Below, piece by piece: positions 8,931 through 18,027 of a stretch of 64,000 nt of DNA; within the stretch, counting starts at the first letter, position 1, and every line of letters begins with the position of its first letter. The translations under genes and the position numbers were made by a program. The stretch comes from Burkholderiales bacterium. Lineage in GTDB: Bacteria; Pseudomonadota; Gammaproteobacteria; Burkholderiales; Burkholderiaceae_E. The stretch spans positions 1 through 64,000 of the forward strand of contig QEVL01000017.1 in NCBI GenBank assembly GCA_003577305.1, written 5' to 3'. Below the pieces are notes generated by a model. The model had not been told where the DNA came from and made no database searches. It saw only the letters and a program-made list of their open reading frames with translations.

Positions 8931-11330
8931 TCAGCGCGCCCCGCCGCCGGCCAGTTGCTGCCAGGTGGCGATCACCGTGTCGGGATTCAGCGAAATCGAG
9001 CCGATGCCCTGCTCCATCAGCCACTGGGCCAGGTCGGGATGGTCGGACGGCCCCTGCCCGCAGATGCCCACGTACTTGCCGGCCGAGCGGCAGGCGCCGA
9101 TCGCGCGCTCGAGCAGCATCTTCACCGCCGGATCGCGCTCGTCGAAGCCCTCGGCGACCAGGCCGGAATCGCGGTCCAGGCCGAGCGTGAGCTGCGTGAG
9201 GTCGTTCGAGCCGATCGAGAAGCCGTCGAAGTACTGCAGGAACTCCTCGGCGAGCAGCGCGTTCGAGGGCAGTTCGCACATCATGATGAGCCGCAGGCCC
9301 GCCTCGCCGCGACGCAGCCCGTTGCTGGCGAGCAGGTCGACCACCCCGGCCGCCTCCTTCGTCGTGCGCACGAACGGCACCATCAGCTCGACGTTGACGA
9401 GCCCCATCTGCTCGCGCACCCTGCGCATCGCCTGGCACTCGAGCTCGAAGCAGTCGCGGAAACTCTCGGCGATGTAGCGCGAAGCGCCGCGAAAACCGAG
9501 CATCGGGTTTTCCTCTTCGGGCTCGTAGCGCGAGCCGCCGATCAGCTTGCGGTACTCGTTCGACTTGAAGTCGGACAGGCGCACGATCACCGGCTTCGGC
9601 CAGAAGGCGGCGGCGATCGTCGCCACGCCCTCGGCCAGGCGCTCGACGTAGAAGGCGCGCGGCGTCGCGTGGCCGCGCGCCACGCTCTCGACCGCCTTCT
9701 TCAGTTCGGCATCGACGTTCGGATAGTCGAGGATCGCCTTGGGGTGAATGCCGATGTTGTTGTTGATGATGAATTCGAGCCGGGCCAGGCCGACGCCGTC
9801 GTTGGGCAACTGCGCGAACTCGAAGGCGAGCGTCGGATTGCCCACGTTGACCATGACCTTGACCGGCAGTTCGGGCATCGCGCCGGCGTCGAACTCGGTG
9901 ACCTCGGTTTCGAGCAGGCCGTCGTAGATGTAGCCGGTGTCGCCTTCGGCGCACGACACCGTGACCAGCGACTCGTCGCGCAGCCTGCGGGTGGCGTCAC
10001 CACAGCCGACCACCGCCGGAATGCCCAGTTCGCGCGCGATGATCGCCGCGTGGCAGGTGCGCCCGCCGCGGTCGGTGACGATCGCCGCCGCGCGCTTCAT
10101 CACCGGCTCCCAGTTCGGGTCGGTCATGTCGGTGACGAGCACGTCGCCGGGGCGAACCCGCTCCATGTCGGCGGCGTCGGCCACCACGCGCACGCGGCCG
10201 GCGCCGACCTTCTGGCCGATTGCGCGCCCCGAGGCGAGCACGTCCGAGCTTCCCTTGAGCCGGTAGCGCTGCTGGCGCCGCTCGCCCTGCAGCGACTTCA
10301 CCGTCTCCGGGCGCGCCTGCAGGATGTAGAGCTTGCCGTCGCGGCCGTCCTTGCCCCATTCGATGTCCATCGGCCGGCCATAGTGTTTCTCGATGATCAC
10401 CGCGTAGCGCGCCAGCTCGATCACGTCGTCGTCGCCGAGCGAATAGCGGTTGCGCATGTCGGCCGGGGTGTCGACGGTGCGCACGGTGCGCCCGGCCGCG
10501 GCATCGCCGCCCTCGTCTCCGGCAAAGCCCATGCGGATCAGCTTCGAGCCCAGCTCGCGCCGGATGATCGGGAACTTGCCCGCCGCGAGCATCGGCTTGT
10601 GCACGAAGAACTCGTCGGGGTTCACCGCACCCTGTACGACCGTCTCGCCCAGCCCGTAAGAGCTGGTGATGAACACCGCGTCGGGGAACCCCGATTCGGT
10701 GTCGATCGTGAACATGACGCCCGAACTGGCGAGGTCGCTGCGCACCATGCGCTGGATGCCCGCCGACAGTGCCACTTCGCCGTGCGCGAAGCCCTTGTGC
10801 ACCCGATAGGAGATCGCGCGGTCGTTGTACAGCGAAGCGAAGACGTGGCGGACCCGCTCGAGCACCGCATCGATGCCGTTGACGTTGAGGAAGGTCTCCT
10901 GCTGGCCGGCAAACGAGGCGTCGGGCAGGTCTTCGGCAGTGGCCGACGAGCGCACCGCCACCGAGATCGGGCCGCCCGACTCCTGGACCATCCGCTCGTA
11001 GTGGCGACGGATCTCGCGCTCGAGCGCCGCCGGCAGCGGCGCCGCGACGATCCAGCCGCGGATCTCGGCGCCGCACTCGGCCAGCGCCTTCACGTCTTCG
11101 GTGTTCAGCCCGCGCAGCCGCGCATCGATGCGCCCGGTGAGGTCGCTCTCGCGCAGGAACTCACGATACGCGTGTGCGGTGGTCGCGAAGCCGCCGGGCA
11201 CGCGCACCCCGGAAGCGGCCAGCTGGCTGATCATCTCGCCCAGCGACGCGTTCTTCCCCCCGACCGAATCGACATCGGTCATGCGCAGTTCTTCGAAGGG
11301 GACGACGAGTCGTCCTTCGTGTTGGCTCAT
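8931..11330 (-). CDS. ppsA: phosphoenolpyruvate synthase
   Basis: Makes PEP from pyruvate and ATP (yielding AMP and phosphate) for gluconeogenesis. At 799 residues from the ATG at 11330 ([12 protein letters not shown]) the length is typical; the frame extends 40 codons further upstream, but without family similarity. The N-terminal pyruvate/phosphate dikinase ATP-grasp domain contains [12 protein letters not shown]. The central swivelling domain carries the phospho-histidine in [15 protein letters not shown]. The C-terminal TIM barrel ends with the catalytic loop GQGPSDHPD and [10 protein letters not shown]. It is divergent from its regulator ppsR, 134 bp away. A TAAAAT hexamer at 11377-11382 on the minus strand could be its -10. 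Confidence 0.97.
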   Translation of the reverse strand: MSQHEGRLVVPFEELRMTDVDSVGGKNASLGEMISQLAASGVRVPGGFATTAHAYREFLRESDLTGRIDARLRGLNTEDVKALAECGAEIRGWIVAAPLPAALEREIRRHYERMVQESGGPISVAVRSSATAEDLPDASFAGQQETFLNVNGIDAVLERVRHVFASLYNDRAISYRVHKGFAHGEVALSAGIQRMVRSDLASSGVMFTIDTESGFPDAVFITSSYGLGETVVQGAVNPDEFFVHKPMLAAGKFPIIRRELGSKLIRMGFAGDEGGDAAAGRTVRTVDTPADMRNRYSLGDDDVIELARYAVIIEKHYGRPMDIEWGKDGRDGKLYILQARPETVKSLQGERRQQRYRLKGSSDVLASGRAIGQKVGAGRVRVVADAADMERVRPGDVLVTDMTDPNWEPVMKRAAAIVTDRGGRTCHAAIIARELGIPAVVGCGDATRRLRDESLVTVSCAEGDTGYIYDGLLETEVTEFDAGAMPELPVKVMVNVGNPTLAFEFAQLPNDGVGLARLEFIINNNIGIHPKAILDYPNVDAELKKAVESVARGHATPRAFYVERLAEGVATIAAAFWPKPVIVRLSDFKSNEYRKLIGGSRYEPEEENPMLGFRGASRYIAESFRDCFELECQAMRRVREQMGLVNVELMVPFVRTTKEAAGVVDLLASNGLRRGEAGLRLIMMCELPSNALLAEEFLQYFDGFSIGSNDLTQLTLGLDRDSGLVAEGFDERDPAVKMLLERAIGACRSAGKYVGICGQGPSDHPDLAQWLMEQGIGSISLNPDTVIATWQQLAGGGAR

Positions 11331-11464
11331 GGGACAGTCCTGACATGGTTGGAGATTGTTTCGCGAAGTTCGGGTAATTTTAGCGCTCGCGAGGCCTGCG
11401 CGCGGTTCGCAGGGCTCTCTCCAGCCGCCGCCCGGCGGTCGGCAATCCACCCGGGAACCTGCAG

Positions 11465-12295
11465 ATGCCCGATTCAGGCAGCGAGAACTACGACCGGACC
11501 GTCTTCTACGTCTCCGACGGTACCGGCGTGACCGCCGAAACCTTCGGCCACTCGCTGCTCACGCAGTTCGAACAACTGCGCCTGCGCGAAGTGCGCCTGC
11601 CGTTCGTCGACTCGGTGGACAAGGCGCGCCAGGCGGTCGAGCGCATCGACCGGCAGGCGCTGCTCGATCGCCACCGCCCGATCGTGTTCAGCACGCTGGT
11701 CGACGCGTCGATCAACGACGTGGTGCGGCTGGCCAACTGCCGTTTCCTCGACCTGTTCGCCACTTTCGTCGAACCGCTCGAGAGCGAGTTCGGCGTGCGC
11801 TCGACGCACACCATCGGCCGCTCGCACGCGGCGATCGACACCGAGGCCTACCAGCGGCGCATCGCGGCGATCAATTACTCGCTCGCGCACGACGACGGGC
11901 AGCTGCACGCCGATCTCGCGAACGCCGAGGTGATCCTGATCGGCGTGTCGCGCAGCGGGAAGACGCCCACCAGCCTGTACCTGGCGATGCAGCACGGCGT
12001 GCGCGCCGCCAACTACCCGCTGATTCCCGACGACTTCGAGCGCCGCCGCCTGCCCGAGGTGCTGTATCGATACAAGTCCAGACTGTTCGGCCTGTCGATC
12101 GCGCCCGAGCGGCTGGCCGAGATCCGCAACGAGCGCCGCCCCGGCAGCCGCTATGCCTCGATCGAAAACTGCCGCTACGAGGTGGAAGAGGCCGAGGCGA
12201 TGATGCGCCGGGAAGGCATCCGCTGGCTGTCCTCGACGACCAAGTCGATCGAGGAGATCGCGGTAACGATCCTGCAGGAACTCCAGCATCACTGA
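11465..12295 (+). CDS. ppsR: PEP synthase regulatory protein (kinase/pyrophosphorylase)
   Basis: A bifunctional DUF299-family enzyme. It inactivates PpsA by ADP-dependent phosphorylation of a threonine next to the catalytic histidine, and reactivates it by phosphate-dependent removal. At 276 residues it shows the opening [20 protein letters not shown] and the P-loop-like [15 protein letters not shown], both diagnostic. Its divergent placement beside ppsA is the standard arrangement and fits the enzyme-regulator relationship. Its stop codon forms the first bases of the 161-bp palindrome. Confidence 0.95.
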   Translation: MPDSGSENYDRTVFYVSDGTGVTAETFGHSLLTQFEQLRLREVRLPFVDSVDKARQAVERIDRQALLDRHRPIVFSTLVDASINDVVRLANCRFLDLFATFVEPLESEFGVRSTHTIGRSHAAIDTEAYQRRIAAINYSLAHDDGQLHADLANAEVILIGVSRSGKTPTSLYLAMQHGVRAANYPLIPDDFERRRLPEVLYRYKSRLFGLSIAPERLAEIRNERRPGSRYASIENCRYEVEEAEAMMRREGIRWLSSTTKSIEEIAVTILQELQHH

Positions 12296-12455
12296 GAACG
12301 TGTGAAGCAGTCATCCGCACCCGTCTTGCACGCCAGGAAGCGCCCGTGCTTCGTTGCAAGTGCTCGCCATATCGGCCGATATGGCTGCGCTTTGCGCCTC
12401 GCCCGGGCGCTTCCCGGCGTGCCTTCCGGGCGCGGCCGATTGCTTCACACGTTCT
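12295..12455. repeat. 161-bp imperfect palindrome between convergent genes
   Basis: The outer arms AGAACGTGTGAAGCA (12295-12309) and their exact complement (12441-12455) are followed inward by further matching blocks, such as GGAAGCGCCCG on the left paired with CGGGCGCTTCC on the right. The centre is an 18-bp perfect palindrome (CCATATCGGCCGATATGG, 12367-12384). All arms share one centre at about 12375. It overlaps the ppsR stop by one base and covers the last codons of the methyltransferase gene. It may be a bidirectional terminator or a non-autonomous inverted-repeat element. The 12-bp end motif recurs at 5191. Confidence 0.85.
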
Positions 12456-13251
12456 GAGCCGCGGCGAGCCTCTGGCGCCGCTGTTCGTACAGGCAAAGCG
12501 CAGCGGCCACCCCGACGTTGAGCGATTCGACCACCGGACGCTGCGGGATCGCGATCGGGTTCACCGCAGGCCAGGTTCTCAGCCCCGCGTCCAGCCCCTG
12601 CCCCTCGTTGCCGAAGAGCCAGAGAGCGGGCGCGCTCAGGTCGGCGGCGTAGAGCGAGGTGGCCGCACCGGCCTCGGCCGCGCGCACCGCGACCGCGACG
12701 TGCGCGGGCAGCCACCCGGCATCGACTCCTTCGTGGATGTCGAGGTGGAAATGGGCCCCCATCGCGGCGCGCAGCACTTTCGGGGACCAGCAGAATGCGG
12801 TTCCCGGCGACGCGAGGACGAGCCGCACGCCCACTGCCGCGCAGGTGCGCAGCATGCTGCCGACGTTGCCGGGATCCTGGATGCGATCGAGGTAGACCGC
12901 GTCTTCGGTCAGTCGAGGGGGCAGCGCCGGTCGTGGCGTCGGCACGATCGCCAGCAGGCCGCTGCCGTGCTCGAGCTGGCTGGCGCGCGCGTAGAGGCGG
13001 TCGTCGAGCACCGCCGGCGGCTCGGACAGGCGCGCCAGCAGCGCCCGCACCTCGCCGGCGGCCAGCGCTCGCCGCGCGACGAACACCTGCAGGCCGCGCT
13101 CCCGGGCGCCGAAGCGATCGAGCCACGCCTGGACGAGGTGTGCGCCCTCGATCACCGACAGCCCGTGACGCTTGCGCTCGCGGGCCGACGAGGCGAGCGC
13201 GAGCAGACGGCGAAAGCGCTCGTTCGCAGCCGAGACGATCTCGTCGCTCAT
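12445..13251 (-). CDS. TrmH/SpoU-family RNA 2'-O-methyltransferase
   Basis: A 268-residue SPOUT methyltransferase that would methylate a ribose in rRNA or tRNA using S-adenosylmethionine. An N-terminal substrate-binding domain (about residues 1-105) contains [12 protein letters not shown]. The catalytic domain has motif 1 ([16 protein letters not shown]), motif 2 ([10 protein letters not shown]) and motif 3 ([16 protein letters not shown]), which form the trefoil knot. The exact target nucleotide cannot be read from sequence, so no symbol is given. The ATG at 13251 overlaps the rnhB stop by 4 bp. It is the last gene of the long minus-strand block. Confidence 0.9.
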   Translation of the reverse strand: MSDEIVSAANERFRRLLALASSARERKRHGLSVIEGAHLVQAWLDRFGARERGLQVFVARRALAAGEVRALLARLSEPPAVLDDRLYARASQLEHGSGLLAIVPTPRPALPPRLTEDAVYLDRIQDPGNVGSMLRTCAAVGVRLVLASPGTAFCWSPKVLRAAMGAHFHLDIHEGVDAGWLPAHVAVAVRAAEAGAATSLYAADLSAPALWLFGNEGQGLDAGLRTWPAVNPIAIPQRPVVESLNVGVAAALCLYEQRRQRLAAAQNV

Positions 13252-13901
13252 CCGGCCCGCCCCCGGGCGAGCGCGCGCACCGGCGCGAAACTGCGGCGGT
13301 GCTCCTCGCACGGTCCGTGTTCGCGCAGCAACGCGAGGTGCTCGGCGGTGGGGTAGCCCTTGTGGCGGTCGAAGCGGTATTGGGGGAAGCGCTCGTGCAG
13401 CGCGAGCATCGCCTCGTCGCGCGCGCACTTGGCCAGGATCGATGCAGCCGAGATCGCCGGTTCGAACGCGTCGCCGCCCACCAGCGTCTGCACCAGGCAG
13501 CGCAGCCTGGGCGGACGGTTGCCGTCCACGCGCGCGAGCACCGGCTCGATTGCAAGTCCGGCCACTGCGCGCTGCATTGCGAGCAGCGTGGCCTGCAGGA
13601 TGTTTGCCGCATCGATTTCCGCCACGCTGGCGCTGGCGACGGCCCAGGCGAGCGCGCGCTCGCGGATTTCGCCCGCCAGCGCCTCGCGGCGCGTTGCCGA
13701 CAGCGTCTTGGAGTCGCGCAGCCCGACAACCGGCGCCCGGACATCGAGAATCACCGCGGCCGCGTACACCGGCCCGGCGAGCGGACCCCGCCCGGCTTCG
13801 TCGACGCCGCACATCGGTCCCGCGGGCGCCGGCAGCGCCAGCGCCAGTTGCGCGCTCGCAGCGCGGCCGCCGCGCGCGGCCCTGGCGACGCGCTCAGACA
13901 C
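13248..13901 (-). CDS. rnhB: ribonuclease HII
   Basis: Cleaves RNA in RNA/DNA hybrids and removes misincorporated ribonucleotides. The signature [15 protein letters not shown] begins at about residue 30 and provides the first acidic ligands; [11 protein letters not shown] and the later [17 protein letters not shown] complete the active site. I take the GTG at 13901, whose bases overlap the lpxB stop, giving 217 residues. The ATG at 13946 lies inside lpxB and adds an unlikely basic extension. The region before the catalytic core is Ala- and Arg-rich. The lpxB-rnhB order is widely conserved. Confidence 0.93.
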   Translation of the reverse strand: MSERVARAARGGRAASAQLALALPAPAGPMCGVDEAGRGPLAGPVYAAAVILDVRAPVVGLRDSKTLSATRREALAGEIRERALAWAVASASVAEIDAANILQATLLAMQRAVAGLAIEPVLARVDGNRPPRLRCLVQTLVGGDAFEPAISAASILAKCARDEAMLALHERFPQYRFDRHKGYPTAEHLALLREHGPCEEHRRSFAPVRALARGRAG

Positions 13902-15063
13902 CTGCCACCTCGAGCACGACCGCTGCCGCGCGCTCGGCGCAGCCACGACGCAACGCTTCGTGCAGCGACGCGAACCGGGCGACGATGCCGCTGCGGTGCG
14001 CGTCGTCGTCGAGCTGGCGCAGCAGCGCCTCGCCCATTGCGGCGGGACGCACCGCGCCCTGCACGAACTCCGGCACGACGAAGCTCCCCGATAGGATGTT
14101 GGGCAGGCCGATCCAGGGCAGGTAGCTCATGCGGCGCATGATCCGGTAGCTCAGCCAGCTCATCCGGTACGCGATCACCATCGGCCTGCGGAACAGCGCG
14201 GTCTCCAGTGTCGCGGTGCCGCTGGCCACCAGCACCGCATCCGCAGCAGCGAGCGCCTCGTGCGAGCGCCCGCAGACCAGGGTGAGCGCCAGCCGCTCGG
14301 GCAAGCCCGCCGCGGCCGCGATCGCACCGAGCCGCTCGAAGAGCCTCGCCGAGGCTGCAGGCATCACGAAGTGCAACTCCGCGCGCCGCTCGTGCAGCCA
14401 GGCCGCGGTGCGCAGGAACGGCAGCGCGAGATGCTCCACCTCGGCGCTGCGGCTTCCGGGCAGCAGAGCGACCACCGGCGCGTGCGCCGGCAGGCCGAGC
14501 GCACGCCGCGCCGCGCTCGCGTCGACCCGCGCAGGGATCGTGTCGGCCAGCGGGTGGCCGACGTAGGTGGCCGGGATGCCCGCCTCGCGATAGATCGCCT
14601 CCTCGAACGGAAACACCAGCAGCATGTGGTCGACGCTGCGGCGGATCCTGTCGATGCGCTCGCGCCTCCAGGCCCAGATGGACGGGCTGATGAAATGCGC
14701 GGTACGGATGCCCTGCGCGCGCAGCCGCGCTTCCAGGTCGAGGTTGAAATCGGGGGCGTCCACCCCGACGAACAACTGCGGCCGCCACGATGCCAGCCGC
14801 GCGGCGAGCGCGTTGCGCATGCGCCGCAGCCGCGGGTATTCACGCAACACCTCGAGGTAGCCGTTGACCGACAGCGCGTCGATCGTCCACCAGGCGTCGA
14901 AGCCGTGCCGCGTCATCGCCGGACCGCCGATGCCGGCCGACTCGAGCCAGCCCACGCGCGCAGCCAGCCCTTCGAGCACCGAGGCGGCAAGGAGGTCGCC
15001 GGAGGCCTCGCCGGCCACCATGCCCAGCGTCAGCGATCCGGCGGCTTTCGTCTGCGCCGACAT
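13894..15063 (-). CDS. lpxB: lipid-A-disaccharide synthase
   Basis: A membrane-associated glycosyltransferase (GT19) that joins UDP-2,3-diacylglucosamine and lipid X to form the lipid A disaccharide. At 389 residues it is of normal length. Landmarks are [11 protein letters not shown] near the N-terminus, [12 protein letters not shown] in the middle, and [13 protein letters not shown] followed by [11 protein letters not shown] in the donor-binding half. The start codon overlaps the lpxA stop by one base (TGATG), a sign of coupled translation. Confidence 0.97.
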   Translation of the reverse strand: MSAQTKAAGSLTLGMVAGEASGDLLAASVLEGLAARVGWLESAGIGGPAMTRHGFDAWWTIDALSVNGYLEVLREYPRLRRMRNALAARLASWRPQLFVGVDAPDFNLDLEARLRAQGIRTAHFISPSIWAWRRERIDRIRRSVDHMLLVFPFEEAIYREAGIPATYVGHPLADTIPARVDASAARRALGLPAHAPVVALLPGSRSAEVEHLALPFLRTAAWLHERRAELHFVMPAASARLFERLGAIAAAAGLPERLALTLVCGRSHEALAAADAVLVASGTATLETALFRRPMVIAYRMSWLSYRIMRRMSYLPWIGLPNILSGSFVVPEFVQGAVRPAAMGEALLRQLDDDAHRSGIVARFASLHEALRRGCAERAAAVVLEVAGV

Positions 15064-15848
15064 CAGCGCACGATGCCGCGCGTGACGCCGTCGAGGAAAT
15101 CGGCGAGCAGCGCCAGGTCGCCGTGCGCGTCTTCCTGCGCGATCCGGGCGCGCAACGCTTCGCGCGCCTGCTGCAGCGTCACGCCGCTCCTGTACAGCAG
15201 CCTGTAGGCGCTACGGATCGCGCTGATCCGCGCGGCGTCGAAGCCGCGCCGCCGCAGCCCCTCGGAGTTGATGCCGTGCGCCGCCGCGCTGCTGCCCGAG
15301 GCCATCACGTACGGCGGCACATCGTGCAGCACCACGGTGCCCACGCCGGTCATCGCATGCGCGCCGATCTTGCAGAACTGGTGGACCTGCGTCGCGCCGC
15401 CGAGGATCACCCAGTCGCCGATCTCCACGTGACCGGCCAGGTTCGTGCTGTTGGCGATGATCACGTGATCGCCGAGCGCGCAGTCGTGGGCGATGTGCAC
15501 GTAGGCCATGATCCACGCGTCGTTGCCGATGCGGGTGACGCCGCGATCCTGGGCGGTGCCGCGGTTGATCGTCACGCACTCGCGGATCGTGTTGCCGTCG
15601 CCGATCTCGAGCGCGGTAGGTTCGCCGCCGTATTTCTTGTCCTGCGGGGCAGCGCCGACCGACGCGAACTGGAAGATGCGGTTGTCGCGGCCGATCGTCG
15701 TGCGCCCCTCGACGACCACGTGCGGGCCGATGCAGGTGCCGGCGCCGATGCGCACCCCGGCGCCGATCGTGGAATACGCGCCCACCTCGACGCTGCTGTC
15801 GAGTTCGGCGCCCCGATCGACGATCGCGGTCGGATGGATGCCGCGCAT
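15063..15848 (-). CDS. lpxA: UDP-N-acetylglucosamine acyltransferase
   Basis: The first enzyme of lipid A synthesis, transferring a hydroxyacyl chain from ACP to the 3-OH of UDP-GlcNAc. It has 261 residues from the ATG at 15848 (MRGIHPTAIVD). The N-terminal two thirds is a left-handed beta helix made of hexapeptide repeats (IGAGVRIGAGTCIG). The catalytic histidine region is MAYVHIAHDC. The C-terminal helical domain begins with GLRRRGFD. It starts 8 bp after fabZ. Confidence 0.97.
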   Translation of the reverse strand: MRGIHPTAIVDRGAELDSSVEVGAYSTIGAGVRIGAGTCIGPHVVVEGRTTIGRDNRIFQFASVGAAPQDKKYGGEPTALEIGDGNTIRECVTINRGTAQDRGVTRIGNDAWIMAYVHIAHDCALGDHVIIANSTNLAGHVEIGDWVILGGATQVHQFCKIGAHAMTGVGTVVLHDVPPYVMASGSSAAAHGINSEGLRRRGFDAARISAIRSAYRLLYRSGVTLQQAREALRARIAQEDAHGDLALLADFLDGVTRGIVR

Positions 15849-15856
15849 CTGCTGGT

Positions 15857-16345
15857 TCAGGCCGCGCCCGGGCCGTTGCCGTTGCCGTTGCCGTTGGCCG
15901 GCCCGATCTCGCGCAGCGTGCACATCAGTTCGGCCTCGGCAGCGACCTGGCCGTCGACAGTGGCCTTGCCCGCGTATTTCCAGATCGAGCGCGAGATGCG
16001 CAGGATCTCGACTTCGAGCCGCAACTGGTCGCCGGGCACGACCGGTCGCTTGAAGCGCGCGCTGTCGATGCCGACGAAGTAGTAGACGGTGCTCGCGTCG
16101 GAAACGCGACCCATCGTCTGGAACGAGAGGATTCCCGCGGCCTGCGCCAGCGCCTCGACCTGCAGCACCCCCGGCATCACCGGGAGGTAGGGAAAGTGCC
16201 CGGTGAAGAACGGCTCGTTGATCGAGACGTTCTTCACAGCGACGATGCGCTTGCCCTTGTCGAGCTCGAGCACCCGGTCGACCAGCAGCATCGGATAGCG
16301 ATGCGGCAGATGTTCGAGAATCGCGCGGATGTCGAGCACGGTCAT
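15857..16345 (-). CDS. fabZ: 3-hydroxyacyl-ACP dehydratase FabZ
   Basis: Dehydrates (3R)-hydroxyacyl-ACP in fatty acid elongation. It has 162 residues from the ATG at 16345. The hot-dog fold shows [13 protein letters not shown], with the catalytic His in [15 protein letters not shown] and the partner Glu in [11 protein letters not shown]. The family norm is about 145-150 residues; the extra tail here is a run of Asn-Gly repeats (NGNGNGNG) encoded by a hexanucleotide repeat. It overlaps the lpxD stop by 4 bp. Sitting between lpxD and lpxA, it shares the hydroxyacyl-ACP pool with lipid A synthesis. Confidence 0.97.
   Translation of the reverse strand: MTVLDIRAILEHLPHRYPMLLVDRVLELDKGKRIVAVKNVSINEPFFTGHFPYLPVMPGVLQVEALAQAAGILSFQTMGRVSDASTVYYFVGIDSARFKRPVVPGDQLRLEVEILRISRSIWKYAGKATVDGQVAAEAELMCTLREIGPANGNGNGNGPGAA
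15873..15896. repeat. four tandem 6-bp repeats at the fabZ 3' end
   Basis: CCGTTG occurs four times head to tail and encodes the Asn-Gly repeat at the FabZ C-terminus. The unit is a multiple of three, so changes in copy number would alter tail length without breaking the frame. Confidence 0.9.
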
Positions 16346-17394
16346 TGTTCGTCCCTGTCGGTTCGTTCGAGCCGGCGCAGGCGCTCCCGCCACTGCGGAA
16401 GGCGCCTGAGCAGCGCCGCCGACTTCTCCCAGTCGACATTGTCCATCAGCGGGAATACGCCCGAATAGAAGCCCGGCTTGCGGATCGAGCGGGCGACCAG
16501 GCTCATCGCCGAGATCGTCACATCGTCGCAGATCTCGAGATGCCCGAGGATTCCGGCCCCGCCGCCGATGCGGCAGCGCCGCCCGATCACCGCGCTGCCG
16601 GCGATGCCGACGCAACCCGCGATCGCGGTGTGCTCGCCCACGCGCACGTTGTGTGCGATCTGGATCAGGTTGTCGAGCTTGCAGCCGTCGCCGATCACCG
16701 TGTCTTCGAGTGCACCCCGGTCGATCGTGCAATTGGCCCCGATCTCGACCGAGTTGCCGATCACCACTGCGCCGAGCTGGGGGATCTTCTCCCAGCCCTG
16801 CGGTGTGCCGGCGAAGCCGAAGCCGTCGGCGCCGACCACGGTGCCGGCGAAGACGGTGCAGTCGTTGCCGATCGTGCAATCGTGCTCGATCGTGACCCGC
16901 GGATGCAGCCGGCAGCCCGTGCCGATCACGCTGCCCCGACCTACCGAGACACCGGCTTCGAGCACGGTGCCGTCGCCGATCCGCGCGCCATCTGCGACCA
17001 CGACGAACGGTCCGATCGAAACCTCGCTGCCCAGGCTCGCGCCGGGCGCGACGATCGCGGCGGGGTGCACGCCGCGCGCGATCGGGTGCGCCAGCAGCGC
17101 GGCCATCTCGCGGGCAATCTGCCCGAACGCGCGGTGCGCGTCCTCGACTTCGATCAGCGCGCTGCCTGCCGCGACTTCGCCGGCCAGGGCCGCCGGCGCC
17201 AGCACCGCGCCGGCGCCCGTCTGCCGGGCCTGCGCGGCGTGGCGCGCCGAAGCGAGAAAACTGAGGTCGTCGGCGCCTGCCGCGCCCAGGCTCGCCAGCG
17301 CATGGACGCGCCTTTCGGGATCGCCTCGACGCAGCCTCGCCCCGAGCCGGCGCGCCACTTCGGCGATCGTCAGTCCCTGCGGGAGGCGGCGCAT
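16342..17394 (-). CDS. lpxD: UDP-3-O-(3-hydroxyacyl)glucosamine N-acyltransferase
   Basis: The third step of lipid A synthesis, adding an N-linked hydroxyacyl chain. At 350 residues it is of normal length. An N-terminal UDP-binding domain (about residues 1-100) precedes a long left-handed beta helix of hexapeptide repeats. The motif [17 protein letters not shown] is characteristic, and the catalytic His lies in [17 protein letters not shown]-terminal helical segment ends [12 protein letters not shown]. Starts 51 bp after the skp stop, in the order bamA-skp-lpxD-fabZ-lpxA-lpxB known from many proteobacteria. Confidence 0.97.
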   Translation of the reverse strand: MRRLPQGLTIAEVARRLGARLRRGDPERRVHALASLGAAGADDLSFLASARHAAQARQTGAGAVLAPAALAGEVAAGSALIEVEDAHRAFGQIAREMAALLAHPIARGVHPAAIVAPGASLGSEVSIGPFVVVADGARIGDGTVLEAGVSVGRGSVIGTGCRLHPRVTIEHDCTIGNDCTVFAGTVVGADGFGFAGTPQGWEKIPQLGAVVIGNSVEIGANCTIDRGALEDTVIGDGCKLDNLIQIAHNVRVGEHTAIAGCVGIAGSAVIGRRCRIGGGAGILGHLEICDDVTISAMSLVARSIRKPGFYSGVFPLMDNVDWEKSAALLRRLPQWRERLRRLERTDRDEQ

Positions 17395-17445
17395 CGCGGG
17401 CGCCCGTTCAGGGTGTCGCCGCCGCCGGCCGCAGGCGCGTCGGCA

Positions 17446-17952
17446 CTACTGCTTGCCGTTGCCGAGCGCGCGCAGCACCTTGTCGGTGATGTCGATGCGC
17501 GGGCTCGCGAACACCGCTTCCTGCAGGATCAGGTCGTACTTCTCCTGCTCGGCGATCTGCTTGATCACGCGGTTGGCCTTGTCGATGACCTGTGAGAGCT
17601 CCTCGTTGCGCCGCTGGTTCAGGTCTTCGCGGAACTCGCGCTGCTTGCGCTGGTATTCCTTCTCGACTTCGGCAATCTCGCGCTGGCGCCGCTGGCGCTC
17701 GGAGTCGGTGGTGATCGCCGCATCGCGGTCGAGCTTCTCGCCGAGCGACTTCAGGCGCGCAGCCAACTCCTGCAACTCCTTGTCGCGCCGGCTGAACTCC
17801 TGCTCGAGCTTCTGCTGCGCAGCTTTTGCCGGCGCGGCATCGCGCAGGATGCGCTCGGTGTTCACGAACCCGATCTTGCCCGCTTCCTGGGCGCTCGCCA
17901 GCGCACAGGCGGTCACGAGCCAGCACGCCGCGAAAGTCCTGACAAGCTTCAT
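17446..17952 (-). CDS. skp: OmpH/Skp family periplasmic chaperone
   Basis: Holds unfolded outer-membrane proteins in the periplasm and hands them to the BAM complex. It has 168 residues from the ATG at 17952 (MKLVRTFAAC), which begins a clear signal peptide ending near ALASAQE; an upstream frame start lacks a signal sequence. The mature N-terminus KIGFVNTERILRD is typical, followed by a long charged coiled coil (about residues 45-125) rich in K, E, R and Q that forms the tentacles. It lies directly after bamA, its partner. Confidence 0.92.
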   Translation of the reverse strand: MKLVRTFAACWLVTACALASAQEAGKIGFVNTERILRDAAPAKAAQQKLEQEFSRRDKELQELAARLKSLGEKLDRDAAITTDSERQRRQREIAEVEKEYQRKQREFREDLNQRRNEELSQVIDKANRVIKQIAEQEKYDLILQEAVFASPRIDITDKVLRALGNGKQ

Positions 17953-18027
17953 CCAGCCCTTCCTGGTGATCGCATCGATTCGAGGCGTGGATTGTCGCAC
18001 AGTTGCAACGACGGGCAAGATGGGAAA

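Noticed and set aside
13902-13946. Longer rnhB start at the ATG at 13946
   Set aside because: It lies inside lpxB and adds a basic stretch unlike RNase HII. The GTG that overlaps the lpxB stop gives normal coupling.
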